Below the pieces are notes generated by a model, which was given only the letters and a program-made list of their open reading frames with translations, ran no database searches and was not told the DNA's origin. The position numbers were made by a program, and so were the translations under genes. From Schlegelella_A sp038318385 (lineage in GTDB: Bacteria > Pseudomonadota > Gammaproteobacteria > Burkholderiales > Burkholderiaceae_C), in assembly GCA_038318385.1 (NCBI GenBank), contig JBBQCD010000001.1, forward strand, positions 1-64,000: 64,000 nucleotides of DNA. The letters are read 5' to 3'. This document shows, piece after piece, positions 34,495 through 44,867 of the stretch; position 1 is the first letter of the stretch; the number at the start of each line of letters is the position of its first letter.

Positions 34495-34977
34495 TTACAG
34501 CCGCTGAAGCTGACCGTTGTCCCACTTCACGCGGTCACCGACGCGCAGGTCGTCGACCCGCTGGAAGTCGAACTCGCGGCTCGAGCCGTCGTCGAAGCGC
34601 ACCGACACGCGGAAGACCTCGTCTTCGCGGCGCGTGCGCTTCTCGATGGCGTTCCCGGCGAAGCCGCCGCCCACCGCTCCGGCCACGGTCGCCGCGGCGC
34701 GGCCATTGCCGCTGCCGATCTGGTTGCCGACCACCGCGCCCAGCACGGCACCGAGGACCGCGCCCCCGCCGCTGGTGCGCGCCTGCATCGGCACGAGTTC
34801 GATGTTGCGCACCGTGCCGAACTCGGCACGGGCCGGCGCATGCCGATAGGCAGGCGGCGCCTGGTTGTAGACGGGGGCAGACGATTGGTAGGCGTCGCCG
34901 CGCATCGGCGTCGACGAGCAGGCGCCGAGCGCGGCGATCGCGGCGGCGCAGACGAGGGATGTGGTGGACCTGATCAT
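34495..34977 (-). CDS. Glycine-zipper 2TM lipoprotein (SlyB/17-kDa-antigen-like)
   Basis: A 160-residue outer-membrane lipoprotein. The signal peptide ends at ALGACSS (lipobox), followed by a short Tyr/Pro spacer, then the glycine zipper AVLGAVLGAVVGNQIGSGNG and TVAGAVGGGFAGNAIEKRT, and a C-terminal beta part with VSVRFDDGSSREFDFQRVDD. This order is typical of SlyB-like proteins involved in envelope integrity. It converges on the 2TM gene. Confidence 0.87.
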   Translation of the reverse strand: MIRSTTSLVCAAAIAALGACSSTPMRGDAYQSSAPVYNQAPPAYRHAPARAEFGTVRNIELVPMQARTSGGGAVLGAVLGAVVGNQIGSGNGRAAATVAGAVGGGFAGNAIEKRTRREDEVFRVSVRFDDGSSREFDFQRVDDLRVGDRVKWDNGQLQRL

Positions 34978-35256
34978 GGTTGTCTCCTGGTGGGGCTCCG
35001 CGACGAGGGTGCTCGCGCATTTCGGCGGACAGGGTTGGATCCTCTCCCAAGGTCCCGATTTGATGAATCGGACCGGGGCCGTTGCCACTGTGGGTCGCCG
35101 CCTACGTCCGACGTAGTCGGCATCTCACGGCAGACTCCATCGGGACGATCAGCTGCCGACTACCGCCTGCTTCAGTTGCTTTTTCGCGCGTAGAGGCAGC
35201 AGAGCCACCGGGTAGGTCCGACTCTCGTCGGAACTCCGGTCGCTGGCATCGACGAT

Positions 35257-35676
35257 TCAGTCGTGGCGGCCGCGTTGGCCGCGGTCATGGTCGCCACGAT
35301 CGTGATCTCGTCCGCCCCGCTGCCAGCGGTCGTTGTCGCGGAAGTCTCCGCGGTGGCCGGGCGGGAGCCAGCGGACGTCGCGCGCTCCGCGCCCGACGTA
35401 AACCGGTGCCCCGTAATACGGGCGCGTCTCGCGATAGACCACCACGGGCGGGCGGTAGACCACAGGCGGGGCGCGATAGACAACCGGAGGCGGCGCATAG
35501 TACGGCGCTTCCGGGTAGTAAACGGGCTGCGGATAATAGGCCGGACCGCCACTGATGACGGTGGCGACCGGCGGCAGGTTGATGCCGACGGACCACTGGA
35601 CATTGGCCGCTTGAGCAGCACTGGCGCCCAGCAGGGCGGCACCGGCGGCAAGACCGAGGATCAGGGAGCGCTTCAT
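35257..35676 (-). CDS. Secreted Tyr/Pro-rich protein with Arg/Asp/His tail, unknown
   Basis: A 139-residue exported protein: the signal peptide MKRSLILGLAAGAALLGASA ends at AQAA. The middle is Tyr/Pro/Val-rich (YYPQPVYYPEAPYYAPPP), and the end is charged with DHDRGDHDRGQRGRHD. Similar low-complexity periplasmic proteins are common in Burkholderiales; none has a clear role. It is separated by about 280 bases from the glycine-zipper gene. Confidence 0.7.
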   Translation of the reverse strand: MKRSLILGLAAGAALLGASAAQAANVQWSVGINLPPVATVISGGPAYYPQPVYYPEAPYYAPPPVVYRAPPVVYRPPVVVYRETRPYYGAPVYVGRGARDVRWLPPGHRGDFRDNDRWQRGGRDHDRGDHDRGQRGRHD

Positions 35677-35854
35677 GTTCGGTTCCTTCCATTGACGAGC
35701 ACGCGACGCGGCGTGCATGCACCTAGAACGCTTCAGTGTGCATGCCGGGTTGACCATTCGACGTTTCCCAAGGTAAAGCAAACGTATCGGTTGGCATCCG
35801 GGACCGAGAGAACCCGCGCCCTAGAATCGATTGCAGACTCCCTGCCGACCGCCG

Positions 35855-37633
<1,779 letters not shown>

Positions 37634-37651
37634 CGCGGACGCGCGGGTCGA

Positions 37652-38461
37652 TCAGCCGCGGCGGCGGTGGCCGATCTCGAAGTCGTTGCGCCCGCTGCGG
37701 TCGACGCCCTTGAGCAGCCACAATGGACGCCGCGCGAAGTCGACGGCGACGCCGGTCTTGCCGTCGGCCGGCCGCAGGTCGCGTTCGAAAACCGAGGTCG
37801 CCGGCATGTAGCGCAGAGCGACGCCGGTGCGACGCTTCGTCGAACGATTCGCGGCCGCGCCGTGGATCATGTAGACGTCGTGCAGCGACATCTGCCCGGC
37901 CTGGAGCTCGATGTCCACGGCGTCCGCAGCGTCGAAGCGGTCGTCGGCCATGCGCTGGTTCAATGTCAGGTCCGTGCGGTCCTCGTGCAGGTGTGGATGC
38001 AGCAGGCGCTCCCGATGCGAGCCGGGGATGACCCGCAGGCAGCCGTTCTCGACGGTCGATTCCTCGAGCGCCACCCAGACGGTGCAGTTTGCGAGCGGAC
38101 GGATCGGCCAATAGTGGCCATCCTGATGCCACGGCGTCTCGTAGCCCTCGCCGGCGGGCTTGCAGAAGACATGGCAGCCCCAGAGCACGACGTCGTCGCC
38201 GATGACGCCGGAAACCAGTTCGACGATCTCGGGATCGCAGGCAAGGTCGAAAAAACTCGCACTTCCGCGCACGCCCTCGCCGTTGTCGCCGGCGATGTGC
38301 GCGGAGACCAGCTTTTCCGGACGCACGCCCGGGTTGTCGCGCAGCAGCGCATCGAGGGCCTCGCGCATGGCGGCCACCCGCGACGCCGGCAAGCGGTAAC
38401 GCGGAACGACCCAGCCGTCGGATCGGTAGCGGTCGACTTCGTTCTGGAGCAGGCGGGCCAT
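37652..38461 (-). CDS. Phytanoyl-CoA dioxygenase (PhyH) family protein
   Basis: An Fe(II)/2-oxoglutarate oxygenase of 269 residues. The metal HxD is in TPWHQDGHYWPIRPL and the distal His in MIHGAAANRS, with the 2-oxoglutarate Arg in RTGVALRY. CLRVIPGSHRERLLHPHLHE is typical of the PhyH/ectoine-hydroxylase branch. The substrate cannot be inferred; no ectoine genes are nearby. It converges on glnS with a 19-base gap. Confidence 0.87.
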   Translation of the reverse strand: MARLLQNEVDRYRSDGWVVPRYRLPASRVAAMREALDALLRDNPGVRPEKLVSAHIAGDNGEGVRGSASFFDLACDPEIVELVSGVIGDDVVLWGCHVFCKPAGEGYETPWHQDGHYWPIRPLANCTVWVALEESTVENGCLRVIPGSHRERLLHPHLHEDRTDLTLNQRMADDRFDAADAVDIELQAGQMSLHDVYMIHGAAANRSTKRRTGVALRYMPATSVFERDLRPADGKTGVAVDFARRPLWLLKGVDRSGRNDFEIGHRRRG

Positions 38462-38635
38462 CGGTATCGGTCTCCGGCGGTTCCGTGCCCGCCGCAACCT
38501 CAAGCATACGGCGCGGCGGGCGGCGCCCGGTCGCTGTCGATCATCGCGCCCGAGTCGCCAATGCGACGCTGCGCGACGAACTGCAGCAACATTGGGGGTG
38601 AAGGAGTCGAACTCGACGGGCGCACCGTTCGAAAA

Positions 38636-38661
38636 AAAGCGCGCCCCGAAGGGCGCGCTTT
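38636..38661 (-). terminator. Rho-independent terminator
   Basis: An 11-bp perfect stem (AAAGCGCGCCC with GGGCGCGCTTT) encloses a four-base CGAA loop. On the minus strand it is followed by a run of seven T counting those in the stem, matching the end of the stress-protein gene 22 bases upstream. The plus strand has only a short T-run, so the minus direction is favoured. Confidence 0.9.
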
Positions 38662-38682
38662 CAGCCTTCACGGCTGCTGCGA

Positions 38683-39210
38683 TCAGCGATAGACATGCTC
38701 GCCGCGATGGGTGCGCCAGGCGCCTTCCAGGTGCGCTGCGTCTTCGTCGTTGCGCGGACGCACAGCCATCAGGATGCCGCCGTCGCGGATGCCCTGGTCG
38801 TACTGCTTGACGCGCTCTTCCGGGATGCCCCAGCCGATCAATGCGCCGACGATGCCGCCGGTCGCGGCGCCGGCACCGGCACCGGCGATCGCAGCCGCGA
38901 GCGGGCCGGCGATCACCAAGCCGAGCCCCGGCAACGCGATGGTCGTGCCGACCGCGGCGATCGCCGCGGCGATGGCGCCGAGACTGCCGCCGATCGCGCC
39001 GCCGATGCCGGCGCCTTCGGCCGCCTTGTTGCCCAGTTCGGTCTCGCGACCCTGCACGTCGCCCGCGAAGTAGCGCTTGCGGGTGTCGTCGGACATCGCG
39101 AGGTTGACGTCGGCACCCGTGTAACCCCGATCCGTGACGGATTGGTAGGCGCGCTCGGCACTGTCGCGATCACGGAAGAGGCCTGTCACCAGCGGCTTGT
39201 CGTTGTTCAT
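38683..39210 (-). CDS. General-stress-protein-17M-like glycine-zipper membrane protein
   Basis: The 175-residue protein opens with a YflT/17M-like region (VTGLFRDRDSAERAYQSVTD, RGYTGADVNLAMSDD) and then a long glycine/alanine zipper (GAGIGGAIGGSLGAIAAAIA, GAGAGAATGGIVGALIGWG), ending with VKQYDQGIRDGGILMAVRPR. Such proteins are stress-associated and membrane-embedded; the exact role is unknown. It has its own terminator and a 205-base upstream gap, so it is probably monocistronic. Confidence 0.83.
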   Translation of the reverse strand: MNNDKPLVTGLFRDRDSAERAYQSVTDRGYTGADVNLAMSDDTRKRYFAGDVQGRETELGNKAAEGAGIGGAIGGSLGAIAAAIAAVGTTIALPGLGLVIAGPLAAAIAGAGAGAATGGIVGALIGWGIPEERVKQYDQGIRDGGILMAVRPRNDEDAAHLEGAWRTHRGEHVYR

Positions 39211-39415
39211 GTGTCTGCTCCTGAGATGGATGAAAGTCGGGTCTTGATGGGGGGACCCTTTCTCGGCGCGAATCCCGGAGGGGCCGCGCCGCCGGCCGCC
39301 CGGCCAATCGCGCCGGAGGACTGCACGAAAGGATGGCGCGAACGATCAGCGCGCAGAACCGGAACCGGCCGCGCGCAGGGGTCGGCCCGACGACGAATGC
39401 CCTGTGGGCGCGGTC

Positions 39416-39637
39416 CTACAGGCGCTTGCGGTCGTCGGTACGCGGGCAACGACGCATGCGAAGCAACAGCTGCCGCAGCAGCGGCGCACTCAGGATCAGA
39501 CTGGCCGACGACGCCAGCGCCATCGGCACCATCGAGCGGTACTCGGCCATGGCCCAGGCACCGCCGAAGATGCACAGCAGACCCAGCAGGTAGAGCTGGA
39601 ACGGGCGGTTCCGGAACAAGTCGAAGATGCGCGGCAT
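39416..39637 (-). CDS. Small two-helix membrane protein, unknown
   Basis: A 73-residue protein: FQLYLLGLLCIFGGAWAMA and SMVPMALASSASLILSAPLL are two hydrophobic segments, followed by a basic tail (RQLLLRMRRCPRTDDRKRL). CCGGAG eight bases upstream of the ATG supports translation. No family recognised. It is divergent from the sugar-dehydrogenase gene. Confidence 0.6.
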   Translation of the reverse strand: MPRIFDLFRNRPFQLYLLGLLCIFGGAWAMAEYRSMVPMALASSASLILSAPLLRQLLLRMRRCPRTDDRKRL

Positions 39638-39901
39638 GGAGAACTCCGGTGGAACCCGCCCAGTGTTGCAGCGGCCCCTGCGGGCCCGATGTGAAAAACA
39701 GCCGGGTTCGGGGTTTCGATGCGCGGATTGGCGGCGATGCAACGTCGTCACGAACGGTGGCGAGGGGAGCCAACGCCCGGCTGCCCTGCGCCCAGTCCGA
39801 CAGGGATCTGCGCCTGAAGCCGACAGCGCCCTGCTCGCCGAAGCAGAAGAATGACTCGATCGGTGCACTCTGCACCCTCGACATCCTCTGGCGCCGACCC
39901 C

Positions 39902-41227
39902 ATGACCTCTTCCACCTCAGGCGTCCGCGTGCTGGCGCTTGTTACCGCACTCGCGCTCGCCGGCTGCGGCGAAACCGCCCGTCTGACGGTCGATGCCGGC
40001 ACGGGCCCGAACCCGCAGCTCCCGCCACCCAACAAGTCGTTGATCCCGACCGTCAACATCGCGCCCGCCACGGGCTGGGCTCCCGGAGGCACGCCGACAC
40101 CGGCCCCGGGTCTGCAGATCACGGCCTTCGCGCGTGAACTCGATCATCCGCGTTGGTTGCTGGTGCTTCCCAACGGCGACGTGCTCGTCGCCGAGACGAA
40201 TGCCCCGCCGAAACCCGAGGACGGACAAGGCATCAAGGGCTGGATCATGAAGATGGTGATGAAGCGGGCTGGCGCAGGGACGCCCAGCGCGAACCGCATC
40301 ACCCTGCTGCGCGATGCCGACGGCGACGGCAGCGCCGAGACCCGCACGGTGTTTCTCGAAGGCCTGCATTCGCCGTTCGGCATGGCCCTGGTCGGCAACG
40401 ACCTCTACGTCGCCGACACCGACGCGGTGTTGCGCTTCCCCTATGTCAGCGGCGAGACCCGGATCAGCGTCGCTGGCACGAAGGTGGTCGACCTGCCTGC
40501 CGGTCCGATCAACCATCACTGGACCAAGAACATCATCGCCACGCCCGACGGAGGCAAGCTGTTCGTGACCGTCGGTTCGAACAGCAACGTCGCCGAGAAC
40601 GGCATCGAGGCAGAAGAAGGACGCGCTGCCGTGTGGGAAGTCGATCCGCACAGTGGCCAGCATCGCATCTACGCCTCCGGCATCCGCAATCCGAACGGCA
40701 TGGCCTGGCGGACGGACAACGGGGCTGCGGTGCTCTGGACCGTCGCCAACGAGCGTGACGAGATCGGCAGCGATCTCGTCCCCGATTACCTGACGTCGGT
40801 GCGCGACGGCGCGTTCTACGGCTGGCCGTACAGCTACTACGGCCAGCACGTCGACGAGCGCGTCCAGCCGCAGCGCCCGGATCTCGTCGCCAAGGCAATC
40901 GCGCCCGACTATGCGCTCGGCCCGCACACGGCGTCGCTCGGCCTGGCTGCTTCCGACGGCGCCGCGCTGCCCGCCCCCTTCGCCGGCGGCATGTTCGTGG
41001 GTCAGCACGGTTCGTGGAATCGCAAGCCCCGCAGCGGGTACAAGGTGATCTTCGTTCCGTTCCAGGGGGCGAGTCCCTCGGGCGAGCCGATCGACGTGCT
41101 GACAGGCTTCGTCAGCCCCGATGGCGATGCGTACGGGCGGCCCGTCGGCGTCGCCATCGACAAGCGCGGCGGCCTGCTCGTGGCCGACGACGTCGGCAAC
41201 ACGATCTGGCGCGTGAGCAAACCCTGA
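39902..41227 (+). CDS. PQQ-dependent sugar (sorbosone) dehydrogenase-like lipoprotein
   Basis: A 441-residue beta-propeller protein exported as a lipoprotein (LALAGC in the first 23 residues). Propeller landmarks are FARELDHPRWLLVLPNGDVL, LEGLHSPFGMALVGNDLYVA, FVTVGSNSNVAENG, YASGIRNPNGMAW and VADDVGNTIWRV, as in soluble aldose sugar/sorbosone dehydrogenases that use PQQ. No PQQ synthesis genes lie here. An ATG 51 bases upstream adds residues before the signal peptide, so the second ATG is chosen. Confidence 0.88.
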   Translation: MTSSTSGVRVLALVTALALAGCGETARLTVDAGTGPNPQLPPPNKSLIPTVNIAPATGWAPGGTPTPAPGLQITAFARELDHPRWLLVLPNGDVLVAETNAPPKPEDGQGIKGWIMKMVMKRAGAGTPSANRITLLRDADGDGSAETRTVFLEGLHSPFGMALVGNDLYVADTDAVLRFPYVSGETRISVAGTKVVDLPAGPINHHWTKNIIATPDGGKLFVTVGSNSNVAENGIEAEEGRAAVWEVDPHSGQHRIYASGIRNPNGMAWRTDNGAAVLWTVANERDEIGSDLVPDYLTSVRDGAFYGWPYSYYGQHVDERVQPQRPDLVAKAIAPDYALGPHTASLGLAASDGAALPAPFAGGMFVGQHGSWNRKPRSGYKVIFVPFQGASPSGEPIDVLTGFVSPDGDAYGRPVGVAIDKRGGLLVADDVGNTIWRVSKP

Positions 41228-41243
41228 CCCTCCGGTCGCGGGA

Positions 41244-41657
41244 TCAGCCTCGCGCGCGTAACGCGAGCCAGTAGGCAGCCGCTCCCGCAATGGCCGACGC
41301 CACCATGCCCCAGGCCATGTCGAGCATGACGAGCCGCGTGCTCCATCCGCGCAGCGTGGCCAGGTTGCTGAGATCGTAGGCACCGTAGGCGACAAGTCCG
41401 ACCACTGCGCACCGCAACACGGCCTCTCCGAAACCGGCGGGAGCCGGTTGCAGGGCGAGATAGACCAGACCGAGCGGATAGAGCAGGTAGAAGAGCGCCG
41501 CCGGCACGACGCGCACCGACTCGACCATCATGTCGCCGATCTCACGCTTGTAGAAGTCTCGGGCCAGCCAGCCCAGCCAGATGGCGTCGAGGGCACCCAT
41601 GACGACGAGCGCGACGAGATAGGCCAGGCCGAACTGGGCAGTGGTAAGTCGAGTCAT
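41244..41657 (-). CDS. DUF2177 family membrane protein
   Basis: A 137-residue protein of four helices with family landmarks: LVALVVMGALDAIWLGWLAR, DFYKREIGDMM, VVPAALFYLLYPLGLVYLAL and VGLVAYGAYDLSNLATLRGW. DUF2177 has no assigned function. It converges on the sugar dehydrogenase with a 16-base gap. Confidence 0.9.
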   Translation of the reverse strand: MTRLTTAQFGLAYLVALVVMGALDAIWLGWLARDFYKREIGDMMVESVRVVPAALFYLLYPLGLVYLALQPAPAGFGEAVLRCAVVGLVAYGAYDLSNLATLRGWSTRLVMLDMAWGMVASAIAGAAAYWLALRARG

Positions 41658-41737
41658 CGGTGGTCAGGGCTCGGAATGGGGGTTGAGGAACGATACCCCG
41701 CACATCGAAGGGCCGCGCCCGAGGGAATGACCTGAAA

Positions 41738-41753
41738 TAAGGGTTATCCCTTA
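41738..41753. promoter_or_regulatory. Inverted repeat upstream of DUF3563 gene (possible operator)
   Basis: TAAGGG and CCCTTA flank a four-base TTAT spacer, ending 10 bases before the DUF3563 start codon. A sequence so AT-containing and symmetric is unusual against this G+C background. It may be a repressor site or a 5' UTR hairpin near the ribosome site; the regulator is unknown. Confidence 0.5.
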
Positions 41754-41763
41754 GCATGGACGC

Positions 41764-41970
41764 ATGACCATGATTCGATTGACCATGAGCCCATTCTTTC
41801 GCGTACTCGGCAGACTGTTCGCCATGTCTGTCACCGATTCCCAGGATCGCGACGCCGACTACCTCGCACAATCGACCGACATCTACGACCTCGAGCGGCG
41901 CATGCGCCACGTGGACGACCGCCAACAGACGCTGCACGCGATCGGGACTTACGGCGTCTTCATTCGCTGA
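41764..41970 (+). CDS. DUF3563 family protein
   Basis: A 68-residue protein with the DUF3563 core DADYLAQSTDIYDLERRMRH near residue 30. These short proteins occur widely in Burkholderiales and relatives and have no known function. The start could also be the methionine at residue 8. It converges on the secretion operon with a 24-base gap. Confidence 0.8.
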   Translation: MTMIRLTMSPFFRVLGRLFAMSVTDSQDRDADYLAQSTDIYDLERRMRHVDDRQQTLHAIGTYGVFIR

Positions 41971-41994
41971 ATGCCTCCCGGGCCGAGACCGGCA

Positions 41995-42516
41995 TTACCA
42001 TGTCGCCCGAACCAGCCCGGCCACTGCAACGGCGCGCGTTCCCGTGCCCCCGCCCGGCCCGATCACCGCCTGCGTGATCGCCCAACGAGGCAGCGGTTCG
42101 CCGGCATTGAGTTCGTCGACGTAACGAAGCAGAGTCGCAAAGTCGACGAATTCGGCGTCCACATGGATCGAACGCTCGGCCCTCACGATTTCGACCGTCA
42201 CCAGGTCGACCCCGGCCATGTCGACCGTCTCGAGGGCCGTCAGCATGGCCGGCCAGTCGGAGGGGGATGCGACCCTCGCCTTTTCGTGAGGCTTCGCCGC
42301 CGAAGGCTCCCGCGAGGCAGGTAGCGACTCTGCAGTCTTGGAGGCGACCTCCCGCATCAATCCGTCGCGGCGCGCATTCAACTCCCCGAGGCGGTTCGTG
42401 GCGTCGATGACGCCGGCCCACAGCGCCAGCGTTCCGACCGTGCCGGCCACGAGAACAAGCCCCTGCACGACCCGCGGCGTCGACCGGCGGCGCAGGTCGA
42501 CATTCAAGGGTTTCAC
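41995..42516 (-). CDS. PilN/GspL-membrane-domain-like protein of the secretion operon
   Basis: A 173-residue bitopic protein: a short cytoplasmic start (KPLNVDLRRRSTPRVV), one membrane helix (QGLVLVAGTVGTLALWAGVI), a predicted coiled coil and a periplasmic ferredoxin-like domain. This is the PilN/MshI layout. It starts at GTG overlapping the preceding stop (GTGA). As last gene of the operon, after a PilM-like gene, PilN is the best assignment by position and topology, not by strong sequence match. Confidence 0.6.
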   Translation of the reverse strand: MKPLNVDLRRRSTPRVVQGLVLVAGTVGTLALWAGVIDATNRLGELNARRDGLMREVASKTAESLPASREPSAAKPHEKARVASPSDWPAMLTALETVDMAGVDLVTVEIVRAERSIHVDAEFVDFATLLRYVDELNAGEPLPRWAITQAVIGPGGGTGTRAVAVAGLVRATW

Positions 42517-43262
42517 GAGATCGCTTCCAGCGGCGAGCTGAAAGGCGGGCCATCGGGCGCAGGCTCCGCAGCGACGCCGTGACGCTCGCGCATGGCCACG
42601 CGGATGGCTCTCCCGGGATCGAGATTCGACGTCAGAAGGGCTCGAACGGTCAAGTCGCGCAACGCCAGCGTCCCGGGCACGGGCGAATGGCTCGCCGCAG
42701 AGATAAGGGCTCCGGTGCCGCCAATGAGGACGGTCGCTGCGTCGGTATCGTGGGCGAGCACGAGCGCGTCGGCCCCGCGACCGCGATCGAGGGCGTGGTT
42801 GAACGCCAGCGTCCACCAGGGCCGCAAGGCGACCAGTCTCGCGCCGCTGCGCCGGCAAGCGGACTCGATGGCGCCCCGCAGGGAGCGATCCATTGCCACG
42901 CACAGGCACGGACGTTGGGGGGCCCATGCGTCGAGCCAGACGTCGCACGGGCCTTCCAACCCCGTGGCCTCGAGCGCCATGTGCGCGACCACCTCTTGCG
43001 CCTCGCGAATGTGCACCAGGCCCGACACGGGCTCGAGGAAGAATGGAGGTGCGAGGGCACCGGACAGCGAGATCGCCAGGCGCGGACGGCGCCATCCAGC
43101 GCGACGGGCGTCCAGCAGAACCAACACCTTCCGAAGGCCGTCCAGCGGCGAATCCGCTGCAAGCCAGTGCTCCTCAGCGGGCGACGACGCGTCATGGCCC
43201 GCAACGGCCACTCGCGTTGTCCCGAGATAGATCTGGATGACCTCAGAGGCAGCCCACGACAC
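42513..43262 (-). CDS. PilM/GspL cytoplasmic-domain-like protein
   Basis: A 249-residue protein without membrane segments. It opens with IQIYLGTTRVAVAGHD, and ADALVLAHDTDAATVLIGG near residue 180 resembles actin-like PilM/GspL nucleotide-site strands; this is an inference from pattern and position. The GTG start is favoured because AGGAGG lies six bases upstream, giving a 20-base overlap with the ATPase gene. An ATG at 43301 would extend it by 13 residues. Confidence 0.55.
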   Translation of the reverse strand: MSWAASEVIQIYLGTTRVAVAGHDASSPAEEHWLAADSPLDGLRKVLVLLDARRAGWRRPRLAISLSGALAPPFFLEPVSGLVHIREAQEVVAHMALEATGLEGPCDVWLDAWAPQRPCLCVAMDRSLRGAIESACRRSGARLVALRPWWTLAFNHALDRGRGADALVLAHDTDAATVLIGGTGALISAASHSPVPGTLALRDLTVRALLTSNLDPGRAIRVAMRERHGVAAEPAPDGPPFSSPLEAIS

Positions 43263-44856
43263 GCTGGACCTCCTCGACCGAGGTATGCCCGCGAACCACA
43301 TGCCATGCAGCTTGACTCACGAGCGATTCGACTCCCCGTTCGACGGCATGGCGGCGCAGGGCAGAGACCGGTACGCCCTCGGTGACGCCATCGCGCAAGG
43401 TGTCGTCGACCCGATGAACCTCGGCAACCACGAACCGACCTCGATACCCGGTCGCGCCGCAGTGCGTGCAGCCGACCGCTCGCGGCACACCGTGCTGGTC
43501 GGCCTGACCCGCCATCGCGAGCCAATCACGCTCGCGCTCGGTCGTCTCGCGCACCGCAACGCAGTGTTCGCAGAGTCGCCTCACCAGGCGCTGGACGACT
43601 ACGCCGTTCAACGACGACATGAAGCCGAACATGTCGAGTCCGAAGTGCCGGAAGCGACCGATCACGTCAGTGATGCCGTTTGCGTGCACCGACGTGAACA
43701 CCAGATGTCCCGTGAGGGAAGACTGAACCGCGATCTCGGCGGTCTCGGCGTCGCGGATCTCACCGACCAGGATCCGGTCGGGGTCATGCCGCAAGATGGA
43801 TCGCAGCCCCCTCGCGAATGTGAGGCCCTTGCGCTCATTGACGGGAATCTGAAGGACGCCGGGCAGCTCGTACTCCACCGGGTCCTCGATGGTGATGATC
43901 TTCTCGGCCCCTGTGTTGATCTCGGAAAGCACTGCGTAGAGGGTCGTCGTCTTGCCGCTTCCCGTGGGTCCGGTGACCAGCAGCATTCCGCTCGGCTCGC
44001 GCGCCATGTCGCGAATCAGCATGGCATTGCCTTCCTGAAATCCGAGCAGGTCGAGTGAAAGAGCGGACGACCGGCTGCGCAGCTGCGCCTTGTCGAGCAA
44101 ACGCAGAACCGCATCCTCCCCGAACGCGCTCGGCATGATCGAAACCCGGAGATCGGTGCTGTCGCCCGCGCGGCTGAAGCGGAACCGACCGTCCTGAGGC
44201 AACCTGCACTCGGTGATATCGAGTTGCGCCAGAACCTTGATTCGCGAAACGACTTCCTGAGCCGACTGGAGTCCTTCCAGGCGCGAATGGCGTCTGATCA
44301 CGCCGTCGAGACGATGCTTGACGGTGACGCCCGACCGGTCGCACTCGAAATGGACGTCACTGGCGCCACACTGCAGCGCTGCGACGACGGCCGCGTCGAC
44401 GAAGGCGACGACCGGACTGTCGGCGGATGATGACCGCGCCCAGGTCGTATCGCCGGCGGCGGTGCCGGCTTCGTCACCGAGGAGCCGATCGATGGCGGCC
44501 CGCGTCGCCGCAGCGGGGGCTACCCGCGCACCGAGGCGCCGGCTGGCACGTCGCAACAGCGCTTCGTCCCAGGGGTCTTCGGCAACGAGCAGCGGAGCGC
44601 TGGCTTCGCGCGGCACGATGGCACAGCGCCAGCCGCGAGCGGTCGCCCGATCGATGACGGAAAAATCCGCCTGCTCGGCAGGGCCGGCGTCGAAGAATCC
44701 GACGCCGGCCTCGGCCGGGAGGCGTTCAGCGAGGGTGGAGACGTCCCAACCCGGCAAGCTCAGCAACACGTCGAGAATGGCTGGGCCGCCGGCGCGATAG
44801 TGTCCGCGAGCGGTCGACACCGCTTCGCGAAGCGAAGAATCATGCGCGAGCATCAT
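43243..44856 (-). CDS. gspE: GspE/PilB-type secretion ATPase
   Basis: A hexameric ATPase of 537 residues driving pseudopilus assembly. It has GASDVHFECDRSGVTVKHRL, the Walker A GPTGSGKTTTLYAVLSE near residue 295, Asp and His boxes (IEDPVEYELPGVLQIPVNE, GHLVFTSVHANG), Walker B RILVGEIRDAETAEIA, and a zinc tetracysteine (LCEHC with CTHCG). Two adjacent ATGs occur at the start. It follows gspF by 11 bases. Confidence 0.94.
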   Translation of the reverse strand: MMLAHDSSLREAVSTARGHYRAGGPAILDVLLSLPGWDVSTLAERLPAEAGVGFFDAGPAEQADFSVIDRATARGWRCAIVPREASAPLLVAEDPWDEALLRRASRRLGARVAPAAATRAAIDRLLGDEAGTAAGDTTWARSSSADSPVVAFVDAAVVAALQCGASDVHFECDRSGVTVKHRLDGVIRRHSRLEGLQSAQEVVSRIKVLAQLDITECRLPQDGRFRFSRAGDSTDLRVSIMPSAFGEDAVLRLLDKAQLRSRSSALSLDLLGFQEGNAMLIRDMAREPSGMLLVTGPTGSGKTTTLYAVLSEINTGAEKIITIEDPVEYELPGVLQIPVNERKGLTFARGLRSILRHDPDRILVGEIRDAETAEIAVQSSLTGHLVFTSVHANGITDVIGRFRHFGLDMFGFMSSLNGVVVQRLVRRLCEHCVAVRETTERERDWLAMAGQADQHGVPRAVGCTHCGATGYRGRFVVAEVHRVDDTLRDGVTEGVPVSALRRHAVERGVESLVSQAAWHVVRGHTSVEEVQRVVGCL

Positions 44857-44867
44857 GGAGGCTGCAG

